From assembly GCF_007747215.1 (NCBI RefSeq), contig NZ_CP036273.1:2154322-2218321 (forward strand): 64,000 nt of DNA, given 5' to 3'. Of the stretch, positions 26,050-35,635 are shown one piece after another. The DNA comes from Urbifossiella limnaea (GTDB taxonomy: Bacteria > Planctomycetota > Planctomycetia > Gemmatales > Gemmataceae). Below the pieces are notes generated by a model that worked only from the letters and a program-made list of their open reading frames with translations, was not told the DNA's origin and ran no database searches. How positions within the stretch are numbered: position 1 is the stretch's first letter; each line of letters begins with the position of its first letter. Made by a program: the position numbers and the translations under genes.

Positions 26050-28110
26050 TCACGGCTTCGTGGGTTGGAACACCTCGTCCAGCGCGGCCTTCAGGTTCAG
26101 GCGGCGGAACGTCAGGCCCGTTGCCGGGTCTTTCACCGACCGGCCGGTCCGCTGCAAGATGGCCATCATCGCCTCGGGCAGGTTCGGGCCGTCCTTCGTC
26201 CAGTCGTACTTCGCCTTTTCGATGCCCTCCCGCAGCAGCAGGACCGAACCGCACAGGATGGCGTTCGACGACGAGGTGGCGGCGGCCGGGACCACCAGAT
26301 CGACCTTCGCGTGCCGGTCGAGGTAGACCTCGTCCTTGCCCGGCCGCACCGCCCCGACGGCGAAGCAGTTCGGCTGACATGCCGGCCAGGAGATGCCCTT
26401 GGTGAAGTTGTGGTTGCCCGCCGGGGCGCTGACCCAGATGCCGAGTTCGCGGAGCTTCTTCAGCTTCGCGTCGATGTCGGTCGGGACCGGGGCGCCGTGC
26501 TCCAGGTCATCGACCGGGGCGAGGTTGACCGCCGTGATCTTGTACTTCGCGTGGTTGTCGATGACCCACTGCAACCCGGCGGCCAGCGTCTTGGCGTCCT
26601 TCACGTTGCAGTGGCAGCACTCCAGCGCCCGGACCACGGCCACCTGGTTGTTGAACGCGACCCCATGTCGCCCCTTGAGGTTCAGCGACGACGGGATGCC
26701 GATGGTCGAGCCGTGGTAGCCCTTGCCCTCGTGCTTCGGGTCGTCGTCGCCGTCCACGCTGTCGTGGGAGACGAGCACCTTCGGGACGCCGTCCACGACC
26801 GCCGTCCATTCCGGCATCGACAGCTTGCACCCGTCGTCGAGCAGGGCGAGCGTCTGCCCCTTCCCGAACGTGAGTTTCCCGGCGTACGCGGCCCATGCGT
26901 CCGTCACCCCGGCGTGCTTGAACGAGACCGGTTCCACCGGCGTCGGCCCGGCCGGGACCGGCTGCCAGTGGCCGTGCATCGCGCACGAACCTTCGGAAAC
27001 GCTCGTGACCGGGCGGACGTCCTTGCCCTCGGTCGTGGCGGCGTAGAGTTGCATCGTGCCGGTGCGGTCGGAGCCGAACAGAATCCAATTCCCGTCCGGC
27101 GAGGCGGCCGGGTGGTAGTGGCGCGTCCCCGGCTTCGACTTCGTCAACTGCGTCGCGGTGCCGTCCAACTCGACCCGCATCAGTTCGACGCTCTCGCCCA
27201 CCTTCGCCGTGTAGAACACGCGGCGGCCGTCCGCGGACCACACGGGGACGTCGCTGCTCTCGCTGTGGAAGTCCGGGTGCGTGAGCCGCTCGACCACGCC
27301 GCGATACCCGCCCCGGTCGGCGAGCTTCCTCTGGCCGGTGCCGTCCTTCTTCACGACGTGGGGGTGGCAGTTGTAGTGCTCGCCCGAGACGAACAGCAAC
27401 CACTCGCCGTCGGGGGACCACTGCGGCGCGAAGTTGAACGGGTTCCTCGTCTCGACCTTCCGCTTGTCGCCGCCGTCGGGGTTCGACAAGTACACCTGGT
27501 AGTTCTCGTGGTAGCTGATGCGCTTGCCGTCGGGCGAGGCCGAGTACCCGTAGGCGAACCCGCCGCCCTGACCCGACACGTCGCGCTTGTTCCTGCCGTC
27601 GGGGTCCATGACGTAGGGCTTCGACACGCCCTTGATGAGCGGGGTGAACCCGAACCCCTTCCCGCCGGGGAGGTAGAACAGGCCGGTGTTGTAGTCACTC
27701 ACCCGATCGACAGCCGTCAGGTTGGCGACCTTGCCCGTCGCGAGGTCGAGCAGGCACGCGTCGGACAGCCACCCCTCGGTCATGCGGAACGTCTTGTTCC
27801 GGCGCTCCCACGCCGCGTTCTCCGGGCTCTCCCAGTGCGAGCCGATGATCGCCGTCTTCCCGTCCGGCGACCAGCCCGCGAACTGCGTCCAGGTGTGCTC
27901 CTTCCGCGTCAACTCTTCCGCGAGCACCCGCCGCCCCGTGCCGTCGGCCCGCACCACGCAGGCGCGGTTGGTCACCCAGTTCACGAACTGCCCGCCCGGC
28001 AGGTCGTTGCGGCCCTCCGTGTAGCCGATCAGGCGGGCCGGCGTCGCGTCGTCGGCGCGTGCGCCGGCCGGCACCAGAAGGAGTACCAGGGGCACAAGGT
28101 GCAGTTTCAT
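26050..28110 (-). CDS. TolB-like propeller fused to subtilisin-like (S8) protease
   Basis: The 686-residue exported protein has a signal peptide MKLHLVPLVLLLVPAGARA. Residues ~25-385 carry TolB/WD40-like blades with FAGWSPDGKTAII, YSASPDGKRISYH, APQWSPDGEWLLF, VWSADGRRVFYT and AASPDGNWILFGSD. Residues ~400-650 form an S8-like peptidase: Asp in LALLDDGC, His in GYHGSTIG, an oxyanion-type Asn in SAPAGNHN and Ser in AATSSSNAI. The usual GTSMAxP is ATSSSNA and HGTxVAG is HGSTIG, so the active-site blocks are divergent but all triad positions are filled. The frame extends far upstream only as antisense. The substrate is unknown. Confidence 0.8.
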   Translation of the reverse strand: MKLHLVPLVLLLVPAGARADDATPARLIGYTEGRNDLPGGQFVNWVTNRACVVRADGTGRRVLAEELTRKEHTWTQFAGWSPDGKTAIIGSHWESPENAAWERRNKTFRMTEGWLSDACLLDLATGKVANLTAVDRVSDYNTGLFYLPGGKGFGFTPLIKGVSKPYVMDPDGRNKRDVSGQGGGFAYGYSASPDGKRISYHENYQVYLSNPDGGDKRKVETRNPFNFAPQWSPDGEWLLFVSGEHYNCHPHVVKKDGTGQRKLADRGGYRGVVERLTHPDFHSESSDVPVWSADGRRVFYTAKVGESVELMRVELDGTATQLTKSKPGTRHYHPAASPDGNWILFGSDRTGTMQLYAATTEGKDVRPVTSVSEGSCAMHGHWQPVPAGPTPVEPVSFKHAGVTDAWAAYAGKLTFGKGQTLALLDDGCKLSMPEWTAVVDGVPKVLVSHDSVDGDDDPKHEGKGYHGSTIGIPSSLNLKGRHGVAFNNQVAVVRALECCHCNVKDAKTLAAGLQWVIDNHAKYKITAVNLAPVDDLEHGAPVPTDIDAKLKKLRELGIWVSAPAGNHNFTKGISWPACQPNCFAVGAVRPGKDEVYLDRHAKVDLVVPAAATSSSNAILCGSVLLLREGIEKAKYDWTKDGPNLPEAMMAILQRTGRSVKDPATGLTFRRLNLKAALDEVFQPTKP

Positions 28111-28154
28111 CGTCGGGAGTCCCGGGTGGCGGAAGTGATCCCTTCGTCGGTCGC

Positions 28155-30770
28155 TCACGGTTTCGGCGGCTCCGCCGCGAGCGCCCGGATCTCGCCGGGG
28201 CTGAGGGTTCGGCCCCACACGCGGAGGTCGTCGAGTCGGCCGTTCAGCGGGCCGTTCGTTCCCGTGCCCAGACGCAGCGGCGCGGCGGAGTCGAGGTCGT
28301 AGCCGTCGGCCTCGAAAGGCGGCGTTTGGGCGACGAGGGCACCGTCCACGTACAGTCGCAGTCGGCTCGCGGACTTCACGGCGGCGACGTGGTGCCGGCC
28401 GGGGGGCAGCGGGTGACCCCAGGACGCCTGCCGGCCGGCCGAGAAGGCGAAGACCTTCCCCGACGGCAGCGTCGAGCAGAAGACTTGGCCGTCGTGCTCG
28501 GCCATCGTCCACGCCCGGCGGTAGGCGACGTCCGGGGTGTGGTCGAGCCGCGTCATCCGCTTCCAGCCGTCCTTCCCCTCGTAGGAGTACACCTCGGCGA
28601 GCGGCAGCGTCCCGGCGATCAGCCGGCCGTTGTGGGCCAGCATGCCCATGACCTCCAACTCCTCCCCGAGGCGGCCGACGTCGGTCCAGCGGTTGACGCC
28701 CTCGAAGCGGTAGACGCGACCGCTCCGCCAGGTGCCGACGTGCAGCGCCCCCTCGTGCCGGGCGAAGGAGTAGGTCTGAGTGTTCTCGCCGAGCCGCCCG
28801 CAGTCGGCCCACTTCTCGCCGTCGAACCGGTACACGTGCCCGCCGTCGTAACTGCCCGCGTAGACGTAGCCGTCGTGGACGGTGAGCGAGACCACCCGCT
28901 TCGGGACCGTCTTGCCGCCGGCGGGGTCGGGGCCGTCGGGGACGGGCAGGCGTGTCCAGCGCGTCTCGCCCTCGTACCGGAAGAACCCCGCCGGCTTGTA
29001 CAGCGACGATGCATACAGCTTGCCGCGGAACACCACCAGCCCGCCGACCGCTTCGGTGTCCGGCAGTTGACCGCAGTCGATCCAGCGGGTGCCCCCGCCG
29101 TACCGGAACACCCGCCCACCCAAGGTCAGGTTCTCCGATTCCGGCAGGGCCGAGCCGGCGAGCCGGTACTTGCCCGTCCCGGCGTACAGCGCCCCGTCGT
29201 GGACCGCGAGCGTGGTAACCGTGTTCGACCCGTCGGGGGCACCGCAGGCGATCCAGTGCCCCGGCCCGGCGAAGCGGTACACCCTGCCCGTCTCGCTCTT
29301 CCCCGGCTCGCAGGTGCTCGCGTACAGCGACCCCTCGTGGACGACGAGGGCGAAGGCCAGCAGCGCGTTCCCCGGCCGGCCGCAATCGGTCCACTCCGAC
29401 GCGCGGCCGTCGTCGATGCCGAACTGGAGGTGCCGCCAGTTCGCCTGGCTCGTCGTCACGCCCGGGTTGCTCTTGAGCGTGAGGTGGAACCCCCGCCGCG
29501 TCTTCAGGTCGTACATGGAGACCAGGTCGCCGGGTAGGCGGTCGGCGGCGTCGCACGTCACCCACACCGACAGTGAGAAGTCGCCCTTGCCGAGCCGCGG
29601 TGCCTGATCGGCCGGAACCTCACACGGCTTGTCCACCACCGGCCACCGGGCGACGGGGCCGGCCGCAGGGGCCTTCGGGGCGACGCCGGGCCGCAGGTGC
29701 CGGTCGAGGAAGGCGTACGCCGCCTGTCGCTCCGCCGCCGGGAAACTGTGCCCCGCGTCCGGGTGGCGCGCGACGAGGTTGTCCGCCGCCTTGAAGACCT
29801 CCCGGTACACCGGGATCGCGGCCTTGAAGCAGTCCCGCACGCCGGACACCTCGAAGTCGGGGGCGTCGTGCAGGGGCGCGTTCACGAACACCGGCCGGGG
29901 TGCCAGGGCCGCGAGCACCTCGGTGAAGTCGAACGGGATCTTGGCCGGGTCGTCGCCGTACGCGGTCTTGATCCGCGGCATGTAGTAGCGACTGCTCCAG
30001 GCCCGCACGTCGCCGCGGTTGTGCTTGGCGAACACGTTGAACCCGCAGCTCGACACCACCGCCTTGACGCGGGCGTCGAACGCCGCCAGGAACAGGGCGT
30101 TGTGCCCGCCGAGCGAGTGCCCGATGACACCGACCGCCTCGCCATCGACGAACGGGAGCGACCGGAGCAGGTCCACCCCGCGGCGGTGGTTCACGACGCC
30201 CTTCATCGTCGCACTCGCGTACCCCAGCTTGTACGGGTCGGTCGTGTATTCCGTCGTATGCAACAGCGGGTAGTCCATCACGAGGCACACGTACCCCCGC
30301 TCGGCCAGTTCGTGGGCGTACGCCATGCCCGCGTCGTCGGTCAGCCCGGCGGGCCGGTCCTTACCCGGGGCGGAACTGCCGGGCAGGCAGACCATCGCCG
30401 GCAGGCGGCCGTCGCCGGCCGCGCGATGCGGCACCAGCAGCCAGGCGGGAACGCGATCTCCGGGTTCTGCGACGAAGGTGACGTGCTCCCGCGTGTAGTG
30501 CCGCAGGCGCACCGTCTTGTCGGTCCGCGGGTCCAGCGGCACGTCCTTCGGTGCCGGCAGAGCGCCCATCACCAGTTCCATGTTCGCGCGGGTGTGGGCG
30601 GCCCGGCGTGCCCAGTCCGCGGCGTTCTTGACGGGCTGCGAGCGGCCCTGGACGTCCTGGTAGAAGAGGAGGTTCGCCCGGTCGGCGTACCACGGCGCGC
30701 CGCGTTCCTGTGCCGCCGACGGGGGGACGAATAGGAGCCACGCGGCGACGAGATGAGGGACGAGTTTCAT
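28155..30770 (-). CDS. Alpha/beta-hydrolase fused to beta-propeller and LamG-like domain
   Basis: The 871-residue exported protein has a signal peptide MKLVPHLVAAWLLFVPPSAA. The hydrolase domain (residues ~100-375) has LPAMVCLPGSS, elbow VGVIGHSLGGHNALF, acid near PVFVNAPLHDAPDF and His in HPDAGHSFPA. It belongs to the dienelactone-hydrolase/abhydrolase type. The second half is a six- to seven-bladed propeller with repeated LAVHDGALYAGT, LVVFRGKLYASS and LTVHDGYVYAGS units between LamG half-domains (WVTCDAADRLPG, and YVDGALVAQTPPFEADG with LDDLRVWGRTLSPGEI). The propeller appears to be inserted inside the LamG domain. A role in processing surface glycans or peptides is likely but not shown. 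Confidence 0.8.
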   Translation of the reverse strand: MKLVPHLVAAWLLFVPPSAAQERGAPWYADRANLLFYQDVQGRSQPVKNAADWARRAAHTRANMELVMGALPAPKDVPLDPRTDKTVRLRHYTREHVTFVAEPGDRVPAWLLVPHRAAGDGRLPAMVCLPGSSAPGKDRPAGLTDDAGMAYAHELAERGYVCLVMDYPLLHTTEYTTDPYKLGYASATMKGVVNHRRGVDLLRSLPFVDGEAVGVIGHSLGGHNALFLAAFDARVKAVVSSCGFNVFAKHNRGDVRAWSSRYYMPRIKTAYGDDPAKIPFDFTEVLAALAPRPVFVNAPLHDAPDFEVSGVRDCFKAAIPVYREVFKAADNLVARHPDAGHSFPAAERQAAYAFLDRHLRPGVAPKAPAAGPVARWPVVDKPCEVPADQAPRLGKGDFSLSVWVTCDAADRLPGDLVSMYDLKTRRGFHLTLKSNPGVTTSQANWRHLQFGIDDGRASEWTDCGRPGNALLAFALVVHEGSLYASTCEPGKSETGRVYRFAGPGHWIACGAPDGSNTVTTLAVHDGALYAGTGKYRLAGSALPESENLTLGGRVFRYGGGTRWIDCGQLPDTEAVGGLVVFRGKLYASSLYKPAGFFRYEGETRWTRLPVPDGPDPAGGKTVPKRVVSLTVHDGYVYAGSYDGGHVYRFDGEKWADCGRLGENTQTYSFARHEGALHVGTWRSGRVYRFEGVNRWTDVGRLGEELEVMGMLAHNGRLIAGTLPLAEVYSYEGKDGWKRMTRLDHTPDVAYRRAWTMAEHDGQVFCSTLPSGKVFAFSAGRQASWGHPLPPGRHHVAAVKSASRLRLYVDGALVAQTPPFEADGYDLDSAAPLRLGTGTNGPLNGRLDDLRVWGRTLSPGEIRALAAEPPKP

Positions 30771-30820
30771 GTTTCGGTCCCCGGATCCGGGCTCAACGAG
30801 TGCCTCGCTCACAACGCCGA

Positions 30821-32215
30821 TCATTCCTTCTTGGCCGCGGATGCTTTCTCGGTGAGCTTGGCCAGGAAGATGTCGTTGCTGCCGCGGTGCGGGATTGCGT
30901 GCGGCCCGAACATTGCGGGTCCGCTGCACGCGCCCGACAGGTACAGCCCGCCCTTGCCGTCCGACACGATCGTGTAGGCGTGGTCGGTGCGGTCGCTGCC
31001 GGCCCGCACGAACCACCGCTGCCTGCCGTCGCGGTCGTACTTCGCGACCAGGATGTCCGACGCCGCGCCGGCGCTCGCCTGGGCCGTGCCGTCGAACTCG
31101 ACCCGGCCCGTGAACGACCCGGTGAGGAAGCTGTTCCCCTTCCCGTCGGTCGCGACGCCGAGGCCGTAGTCGATGCCCGCACCGCCGGCCGTCCTCGTCC
31201 ACAGCCGCTTCCCGGACGGGTCGAAACTCGTCAGGAGCAGGTCGTGCTGCCCCTGGTTCGTCACGCCGCGGTCCCCGAGCTTCAACTCGTTCTTGAACAT
31301 GCCCGAGGCCCACACGTTGCCGTCGGCGTCGGCGGTGAGTTCGTGGACCATCGCCGACGAACTGCCGTGCCCCGCGTGGAGCCAGCCGAGCTTGCCCTTC
31401 GCGTCGAACTTCGCGACGAGAACGTCCTGCCCCGCCGCGTTGGCGATCTTCTGCCCGCCGAACGTGCTCGCGCCGCCCGCGTAGCCGCCGACGTAGCAGT
31501 TGCCCTTCCGGTCGGCGGCGACCCTGTGCCCGGAACTCGAACCCGTGCCGTCGGCCGCGTGCGCCCACAGCAACTTGCCGTCGCCGTCGAGCGCCAGGCA
31601 GAAGACGTGGGCCGGGCCGGGGTGACCGAGCTTTTCGCCAGCGAACCGCCCCTCGCCGACGACGGCCCCCGTGACGAACACGTTCCCGTGCCCGTCCGCG
31701 GCAATCCCGTGCCCGTAGTCGTACCCCGGGCCGCCGCCGGAGTGGGCCCAGACGAGCCTGCCCCGCGGGTCATACTTGGCGACGAACAGGTCGTAGCCGC
31801 CGCCGCTCTTGACGATCGTCGCGTCGAACTTCGCCTCGGGACTCTCGAAGTGTCCGGTCACGTAGCAATTGCCGGCGGGGTCCGTGGCGACCGCATACCC
31901 GCGGTCGATCTTCTCCCCGCCGCCGGTGCGGACCCAGAGGAACTTGCCCCGCGGATCGACTTTCGCCACGAAGCAGTCCATCGAGCCGGCGCTCGTCACC
32001 GTGTGCTCGCCGAAGGTCGCCGTGCCGGTGAACTCGCCGGTGAGCAGGACGTTCCCGTCCGCGTCGAGGGCGATGCCGCGCGTCTTGTCGTGCAGCGTCC
32101 CGCCTGCCGAGACGGCCCACTCGAACGTCGGCGCGGCTTCCGGCTCGGCCGCCCCGACCGGTTGGGATGCCAGCAGGCACGCGGCAATGCACGCCGAGAA
32201 TCGGGTTCCATTCAT
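30821..32215 (-). CDS. SBBP-type beta-propeller repeat protein
   Basis: The 464-residue protein is exported (MNGTRFSACIAACLLASQPVGAA). It is built of about seven repeats of the form AxDxxGNxYVTGxFxGxAxFGG followed by DxFVAKxDxxGKxLWxxxAGG, the SBBP motif common in planctomycetes, myxobacteria and Bacteroidetes. Each blade has a Gly-Asn turn and ends with a Trp. No catalytic residue is seen, so a binding or structural role is likely. It lies in a run of minus-strand secreted genes (32303-33025, 28155-30770, 26050-28110). Confidence 0.82.
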   Translation of the reverse strand: MNGTRFSACIAACLLASQPVGAAEPEAAPTFEWAVSAGGTLHDKTRGIALDADGNVLLTGEFTGTATFGEHTVTSAGSMDCFVAKVDPRGKFLWVRTGGGEKIDRGYAVATDPAGNCYVTGHFESPEAKFDATIVKSGGGYDLFVAKYDPRGRLVWAHSGGGPGYDYGHGIAADGHGNVFVTGAVVGEGRFAGEKLGHPGPAHVFCLALDGDGKLLWAHAADGTGSSSGHRVAADRKGNCYVGGYAGGASTFGGQKIANAAGQDVLVAKFDAKGKLGWLHAGHGSSSAMVHELTADADGNVWASGMFKNELKLGDRGVTNQGQHDLLLTSFDPSGKRLWTRTAGGAGIDYGLGVATDGKGNSFLTGSFTGRVEFDGTAQASAGAASDILVAKYDRDGRQRWFVRAGSDRTDHAYTIVSDGKGGLYLSGACSGPAMFGPHAIPHRGSNDIFLAKLTEKASAAKKE

Positions 32216-32302
32216 GGGCCAGTCTCGTGAGGGGTGGGTTCTGCTCGCCGCGTACCCGCGTGACGTAGTCCACGGGTCGGCTCCCGGCTCGCCTCGGAAA
32301 AC

Positions 32303-33025
32303 TCACTTCCCCAATGCCTTCTTGACCTCGGCCGACACCCGTTCGGCGAGCGCCTTCGACCCGTCGGCGGTGAAGTGGACGTTCTTCGGCAGTTGCCCCT
32401 CTCCCTTCCGGCCGCGGACGAACTCGCCCAGGTCGTTCACCGCCACGCCGTGCTTCTTCATCACCTCCAGCGCCGCCGCGTTGTACTCCTTGTCACTGTC
32501 GGCCTTCCGCTGCGGCTCGCCCGCGGGGACCGGGGTGGTCGTCGCGAAGATCAACTTCGCGCCGGTCTTCTTCATCCGCGACACGAGGGCGTCGAGGTTC
32601 TTCTTGTAGTCCTCGATCGGCACCTGGAGTTTGCCCTTCTCGGGGCTGGTGTTCATGCCCTTCTCGTCCACGAACTTCAGGTCGTGCAGGCCGAAGTTGA
32701 AGTGGATCACGTCCCACTTGCCGTCCCCGAGCCACTTCTCGATCTGCTCGACGCCGCGCGTACTCGGCCCGCAGTTGGTCGACGGGCGGTGGACGTTCGC
32801 CACGCCCTTGAGTTGCTCCCGCACGGGCAGGGTGTAGCCCATCGAGATGGAGTCGCCGATGAGCAGCACGCGCGGCAACCCCGGCACGTCCTCGACCGCG
32901 GCGAGGACCGCGTTCGGCTCTTTCTTCGCCGGCTGCTTCGGCGGGTCTTTCTCGGGCTCTTGCGCCGCGGCGAGTGTCGCGGCGACGGCGAGGAGTGCGG
33001 CGAGTGGGAGGATGCGTGTGTGCAT
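32303..33025 (-). CDS. Secreted SGNH/GDSL hydrolase
   Basis: The 240-residue protein has a signal peptide MHTRILPLAALLAVAATLAAA. Block I is RVLLIGDSISMGY with nucleophile Ser. A further conserved region is WDVIHFNFGLHDLKFV, where the block III Asn of GxND is His in GLHD. Then come KLIFATTTPVP and the C-terminal DLGEFVRG and NVHFTADGSKALAERV with the D-x-x-H-like pair (here VHFT). SGNH hydrolases deacetylate polysaccharides or cleave lipid esters. The GLHD variant is frequent in planctomycete members, and I would not call it inactive. Confidence 0.85.
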   Translation of the reverse strand: MHTRILPLAALLAVAATLAAAQEPEKDPPKQPAKKEPNAVLAAVEDVPGLPRVLLIGDSISMGYTLPVREQLKGVANVHRPSTNCGPSTRGVEQIEKWLGDGKWDVIHFNFGLHDLKFVDEKGMNTSPEKGKLQVPIEDYKKNLDALVSRMKKTGAKLIFATTTPVPAGEPQRKADSDKEYNAAALEVMKKHGVAVNDLGEFVRGRKGEGQLPKNVHFTADGSKALAERVSAEVKKALGK

Positions 33026-33138
33026 GGCGGCTCCGAGTGAGAATCGGGGCGATTGTACCACCCGAGATGGCGGCCGCAAAAAGCGGAACGGCGGAGTTTG
33101 CCGCGAAGCCCCCGCCGCCCGCACCGGCTACCGAGGCG

Positions 33139-33425
33139 TCACTTAAACTTCTTGAGCATCGACTCGGCTGCGTCGACGGGCTCGTCGGCGAACGAACAGG
33201 CTGGCATCGTGGGGTGTCTCCAGTGGGGAACAGGCGTGTTTCGCACTGGACGACGGGTCACTTCGGAGCGACACCGGCGCGGGCCTTGACGAACTTCACC
33301 AGCATGGGGAACGCCGGCTCCGTCATGCCGGACAGCGCCCCGAGGTGGGGGCCGTTTGAATCGAGTTCGACGCCCGCGTCCGTCTGGAATTCGTTCGCAG
33401 TCTCCGGCCGCGGGTGGTAGAGAAT
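33139..33425 (-). pseudogene. Remnants of one or two small genes
   Basis: The minus strand from about 33425 to 33258 reads LYHPRPETANEFQTDAGVEL and then GALSGMTEPAFPMLVKFVKA before a stop. This looks like the genuine C-terminal end of a longer protein whose beginning is gone; the next gene starts at 33449 on the other strand. A second small frame (33139-33207) encodes MPACSFADEPVDAAESMLKKFK behind a reasonable spacing. I recognise neither. Confidence 0.35.
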
Positions 33426-33448
33426 GCACACCACCCGAGGACCTCCGC

Positions 33449-34321
33449 ATGCGTCACGTCTTACGCCCGGGGCTCGCCCTCCTCGCCACCGGGCTGCTCC
33501 TCGCGACGGGGCGGGCCGACGAGGCCGCCGTCCGCAAGGCGGTCACCTTTTACGCGTCGTTCGACGAGGCCGTGAAGGGCGACTTCGGCGGGGGCGATCT
33601 CGACGCGGGGACGCGATACCCACACCCGACCGAGAAGGGGCGGTTCGTCTTCGAGAAGGGGGCCGACGCGACCGTGCTCAAGATCGCGAAGGGAAAGGGG
33701 GTGGCCGGCGGGGCGTTCGAGGCGACCGACGTGGTGCCGAAGAACGGCTGGGTGTACTTCCCGGTGAAGGGCAACCTGGCGTACAAGAAGGACGGCTGGT
33801 CCGGGTCCGTGTCGGTCTGGTGCAACACCGACCCCGACCGGCTCATCAAGGCGAAGTTCTGCGACCCGGTGCAGATCACCCAGAGGGGCTACGACAACGG
33901 CGCGCTGTGGTTCGACTTCAACGACGCGAAGCCGCGGGCCCTCCGGTTCGGCGCGTTCACGGCCCGCCCCGCCGGGCAGAAGGCGGTCGCCGAGTCCGAT
34001 CCGAAGGCACCGCTGGTCCGCCTGCCGGAGGTGGGCTGGAAGGCGGGCGAGTGGCACCACGTGGTGCTCACGTTCCGGAACCTCGACACGGGCAAGCCGG
34101 ACGCCGCGACCGCGCTGTACATCGACGGCAAGCGGGTCGGCGAGGTGAAGGACCAGGCAATCGCGATGGGCTGGGACGTCGAGAAGGCCGGGGTGTACCT
34201 CTCCCTCGGGTACGTCGGCCTCCTGGACGAGTTCGCGCTCTTCGACCGGGCCCTGACGGCCGAGGACGTGGCGCTGCTGCACAAGAAGCCCGACCTGCTG
34301 GCCCCACTCAAGCGGAAATGA
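33449..34321 (+). CDS. Secreted LamG-domain protein
   Basis: The 290-residue protein has a signal peptide MRHVLRPGLALLATGLLLATGRA. A concanavalin/LamG lectin-type domain covers almost all of the rest: KAVTFYASFDEAVKGDFGGG, then NGWVYFPVKGNLAYKKDGWSGSVSVW, GWKAGEWHHVVLTFRNLD, ALYIDGKRVGEVKD and LDEFALFDRALTAEDVALLHK. It is the single-domain version of the module seen in larger neighbours, probably binding extracellular carbohydrate. Promoter and start are clear because the preceding frame has only antisense sequence. Confidence 0.82.
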   Translation: MRHVLRPGLALLATGLLLATGRADEAAVRKAVTFYASFDEAVKGDFGGGDLDAGTRYPHPTEKGRFVFEKGADATVLKIAKGKGVAGGAFEATDVVPKNGWVYFPVKGNLAYKKDGWSGSVSVWCNTDPDRLIKAKFCDPVQITQRGYDNGALWFDFNDAKPRALRFGAFTARPAGQKAVAESDPKAPLVRLPEVGWKAGEWHHVVLTFRNLDTGKPDAATALYIDGKRVGEVKDQAIAMGWDVEKAGVYLSLGYVGLLDEFALFDRALTAEDVALLHKKPDLLAPLKRK

Positions 34322-34515
34322 CGGCCCGCTCGCGGAGCCGACCGCGGACGTGGGACCGGGGTCCTCGGACCTCGGCAGCGAAGTCCCGATCACGACCTTC
34401 GGCGTGGTGGCTCCCGACACCCTGCTGACCCACTTCGGTGCCCGGACCCCGTCACCCCAGAACACTGCGGTCCGACCAATGAAGCTCGTCATCCACCCAC
34501 CGGTCGAATCTCGAA

Positions 34516-34668
34516 CTACTTCCAGAGGACGAGGGCCACTTCCTGCATGACATCCGGCACGTCGGTACGCAACGGAACCAGCCGCCGCAGGAACGCCCGG
34601 ATCGCGGGTTCGTGTGCCGAGTAGTGCCTCAAGAACTGCTCGTGCCGTGACGCCGGCTCCTCGTTCAT
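34516..34668 (-). pseudogene. ECF sigma factor, N-terminal fragment
   Basis: ATG 34668 begins MNEEPASRHEQFLRHYSAHE and continues AIRAFLRRLVPLRTDVPDVMQEVALVLWK before a stop. This is the region-2 start of the planctomycete/Verrucomicrobia-type sigma-70 (ECF) factors. Only 50 residues remain of about 170, and region 4 is absent. Base loss or insertion just after VLWK ended the frame. Confidence 0.7.
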
Positions 34669-34736
34669 CAGTCACTCCCACTCATACACTCCGCACGCCG
34701 ATGCGTTTTTACGCCTCCTGTTGGCCGGGATTGAAA

Positions 34737-34762
34737 GAACGCCCGGCTCGTGCCGGGCGTTC
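34737..34762 (-). terminator. Rho-independent terminator
   Basis: Perfect 11-bp stem GAACGCCCGGC / GCCGGGCGTTC with a 4-nt loop, followed on the minus strand by TTTC. It lies 20 nt beyond the stop of the 34783-35121 gene. Confidence 0.8.
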
Positions 34763-34782
34763 AGCGGCGGATGCGGTTCACG

Positions 34783-35121
34783 TCAGTCGTTCGCCTTACC
34801 CTTGCCCTTGCCCATCCCGGTGATCTTGACCTCGGTCAGCACGCCGTCCTTCGCCTCGAACGTCAGCTTCTCGCCGACTTTCAGCGCCTTCTCGAAGTCG
34901 GCGTAGATGCCCTCCTTGGCCTGCCCCTTGCCGCCCTTCGCCTTCCCGCCGGCGACGGTCACTTTCACCATGTCGGTGAACTTGTACTCGTTGTCCTTGT
35001 CACCTTCCTTGATCGTGACAGTCTTCTTATCCAGATCGACCTTGCTGATCGTCCCCTCGGCCGCGACCACCAGTCCGGCTGTGAGGAACATCACGCCCAT
35101 CGGCCCGAGCCATTTTCTCAT
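34783..35121 (-). CDS. Small exported protein, planctomycete-type
   Basis: The 112-residue product has a signal peptide (MRKWLGPMGVMFLTAGLVVA). The mature part is an OB- or SH3-like beta domain (GTISKVDLDKKTVTIKEGDKD, YKFTDMVKVTVAGG, LKVGEKLTFEAKDGVLTEVKI) with a Lys/Gly-rich internal stretch and tail. Proteins of this type are frequent in planctomycetes and have no assigned role. A hairpin terminator follows. Confidence 0.75.
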   Translation of the reverse strand: MRKWLGPMGVMFLTAGLVVAAEGTISKVDLDKKTVTIKEGDKDNEYKFTDMVKVTVAGGKAKGGKGQAKEGIYADFEKALKVGEKLTFEAKDGVLTEVKITGMGKGKGKAND

Positions 35122-35635
35122 CGAATCGACCTCCCAAGCGGTTGCTGAAGCGGGTAGTAGTTCGCCTCCCGCAGATGCACTCCGCCAGTTTCACCGCATT
35201 CACGGCCGGTCGAGCTTATACTTCTTCCGTGTGCCGTGACCGTAGCGCGCGTCGGTCCGACACGCCGGAGTTGGATCGTGTTAGCTTTATCCTTTGCCCC
35301 TTCGATTTTTACCGAGGTGCCTGCGCTTGCGGCCCGTGCATCCCTTGCCACCCGCCGCACTCGCACGCTGTCAGCGGGTTGTGGGCAGCAAGGCGGTCGG
35401 GGCGGAGGGTCGCACGGGCCGCTGGAGTTGCTGTGGCAAGGCACACAGCCGTTACGACCGGTTCTCGTCCCAGAAGTTGAAGAAGGGTGAGAGATCTGCC
35501 ACGGGCAGTCCGAGTTCACTGCCGAGGCCCACTGTGAGAGCGCATGGGGGCTTGACGAGGCGCTCACCTGCCGGCGTTCCCGTCGGTGTCGTTCAGGCGT
35601 GTGAACCAGCCGAGTACGTCGGGTTTTCTGGCCAC
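35122..35635. other. Gap before second IS66-type element
   Basis: No gene supported. Several short open frames are rich in Arg, Pro and Gly and look like translated non-coding GC-rich DNA. Confidence 0.4.
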
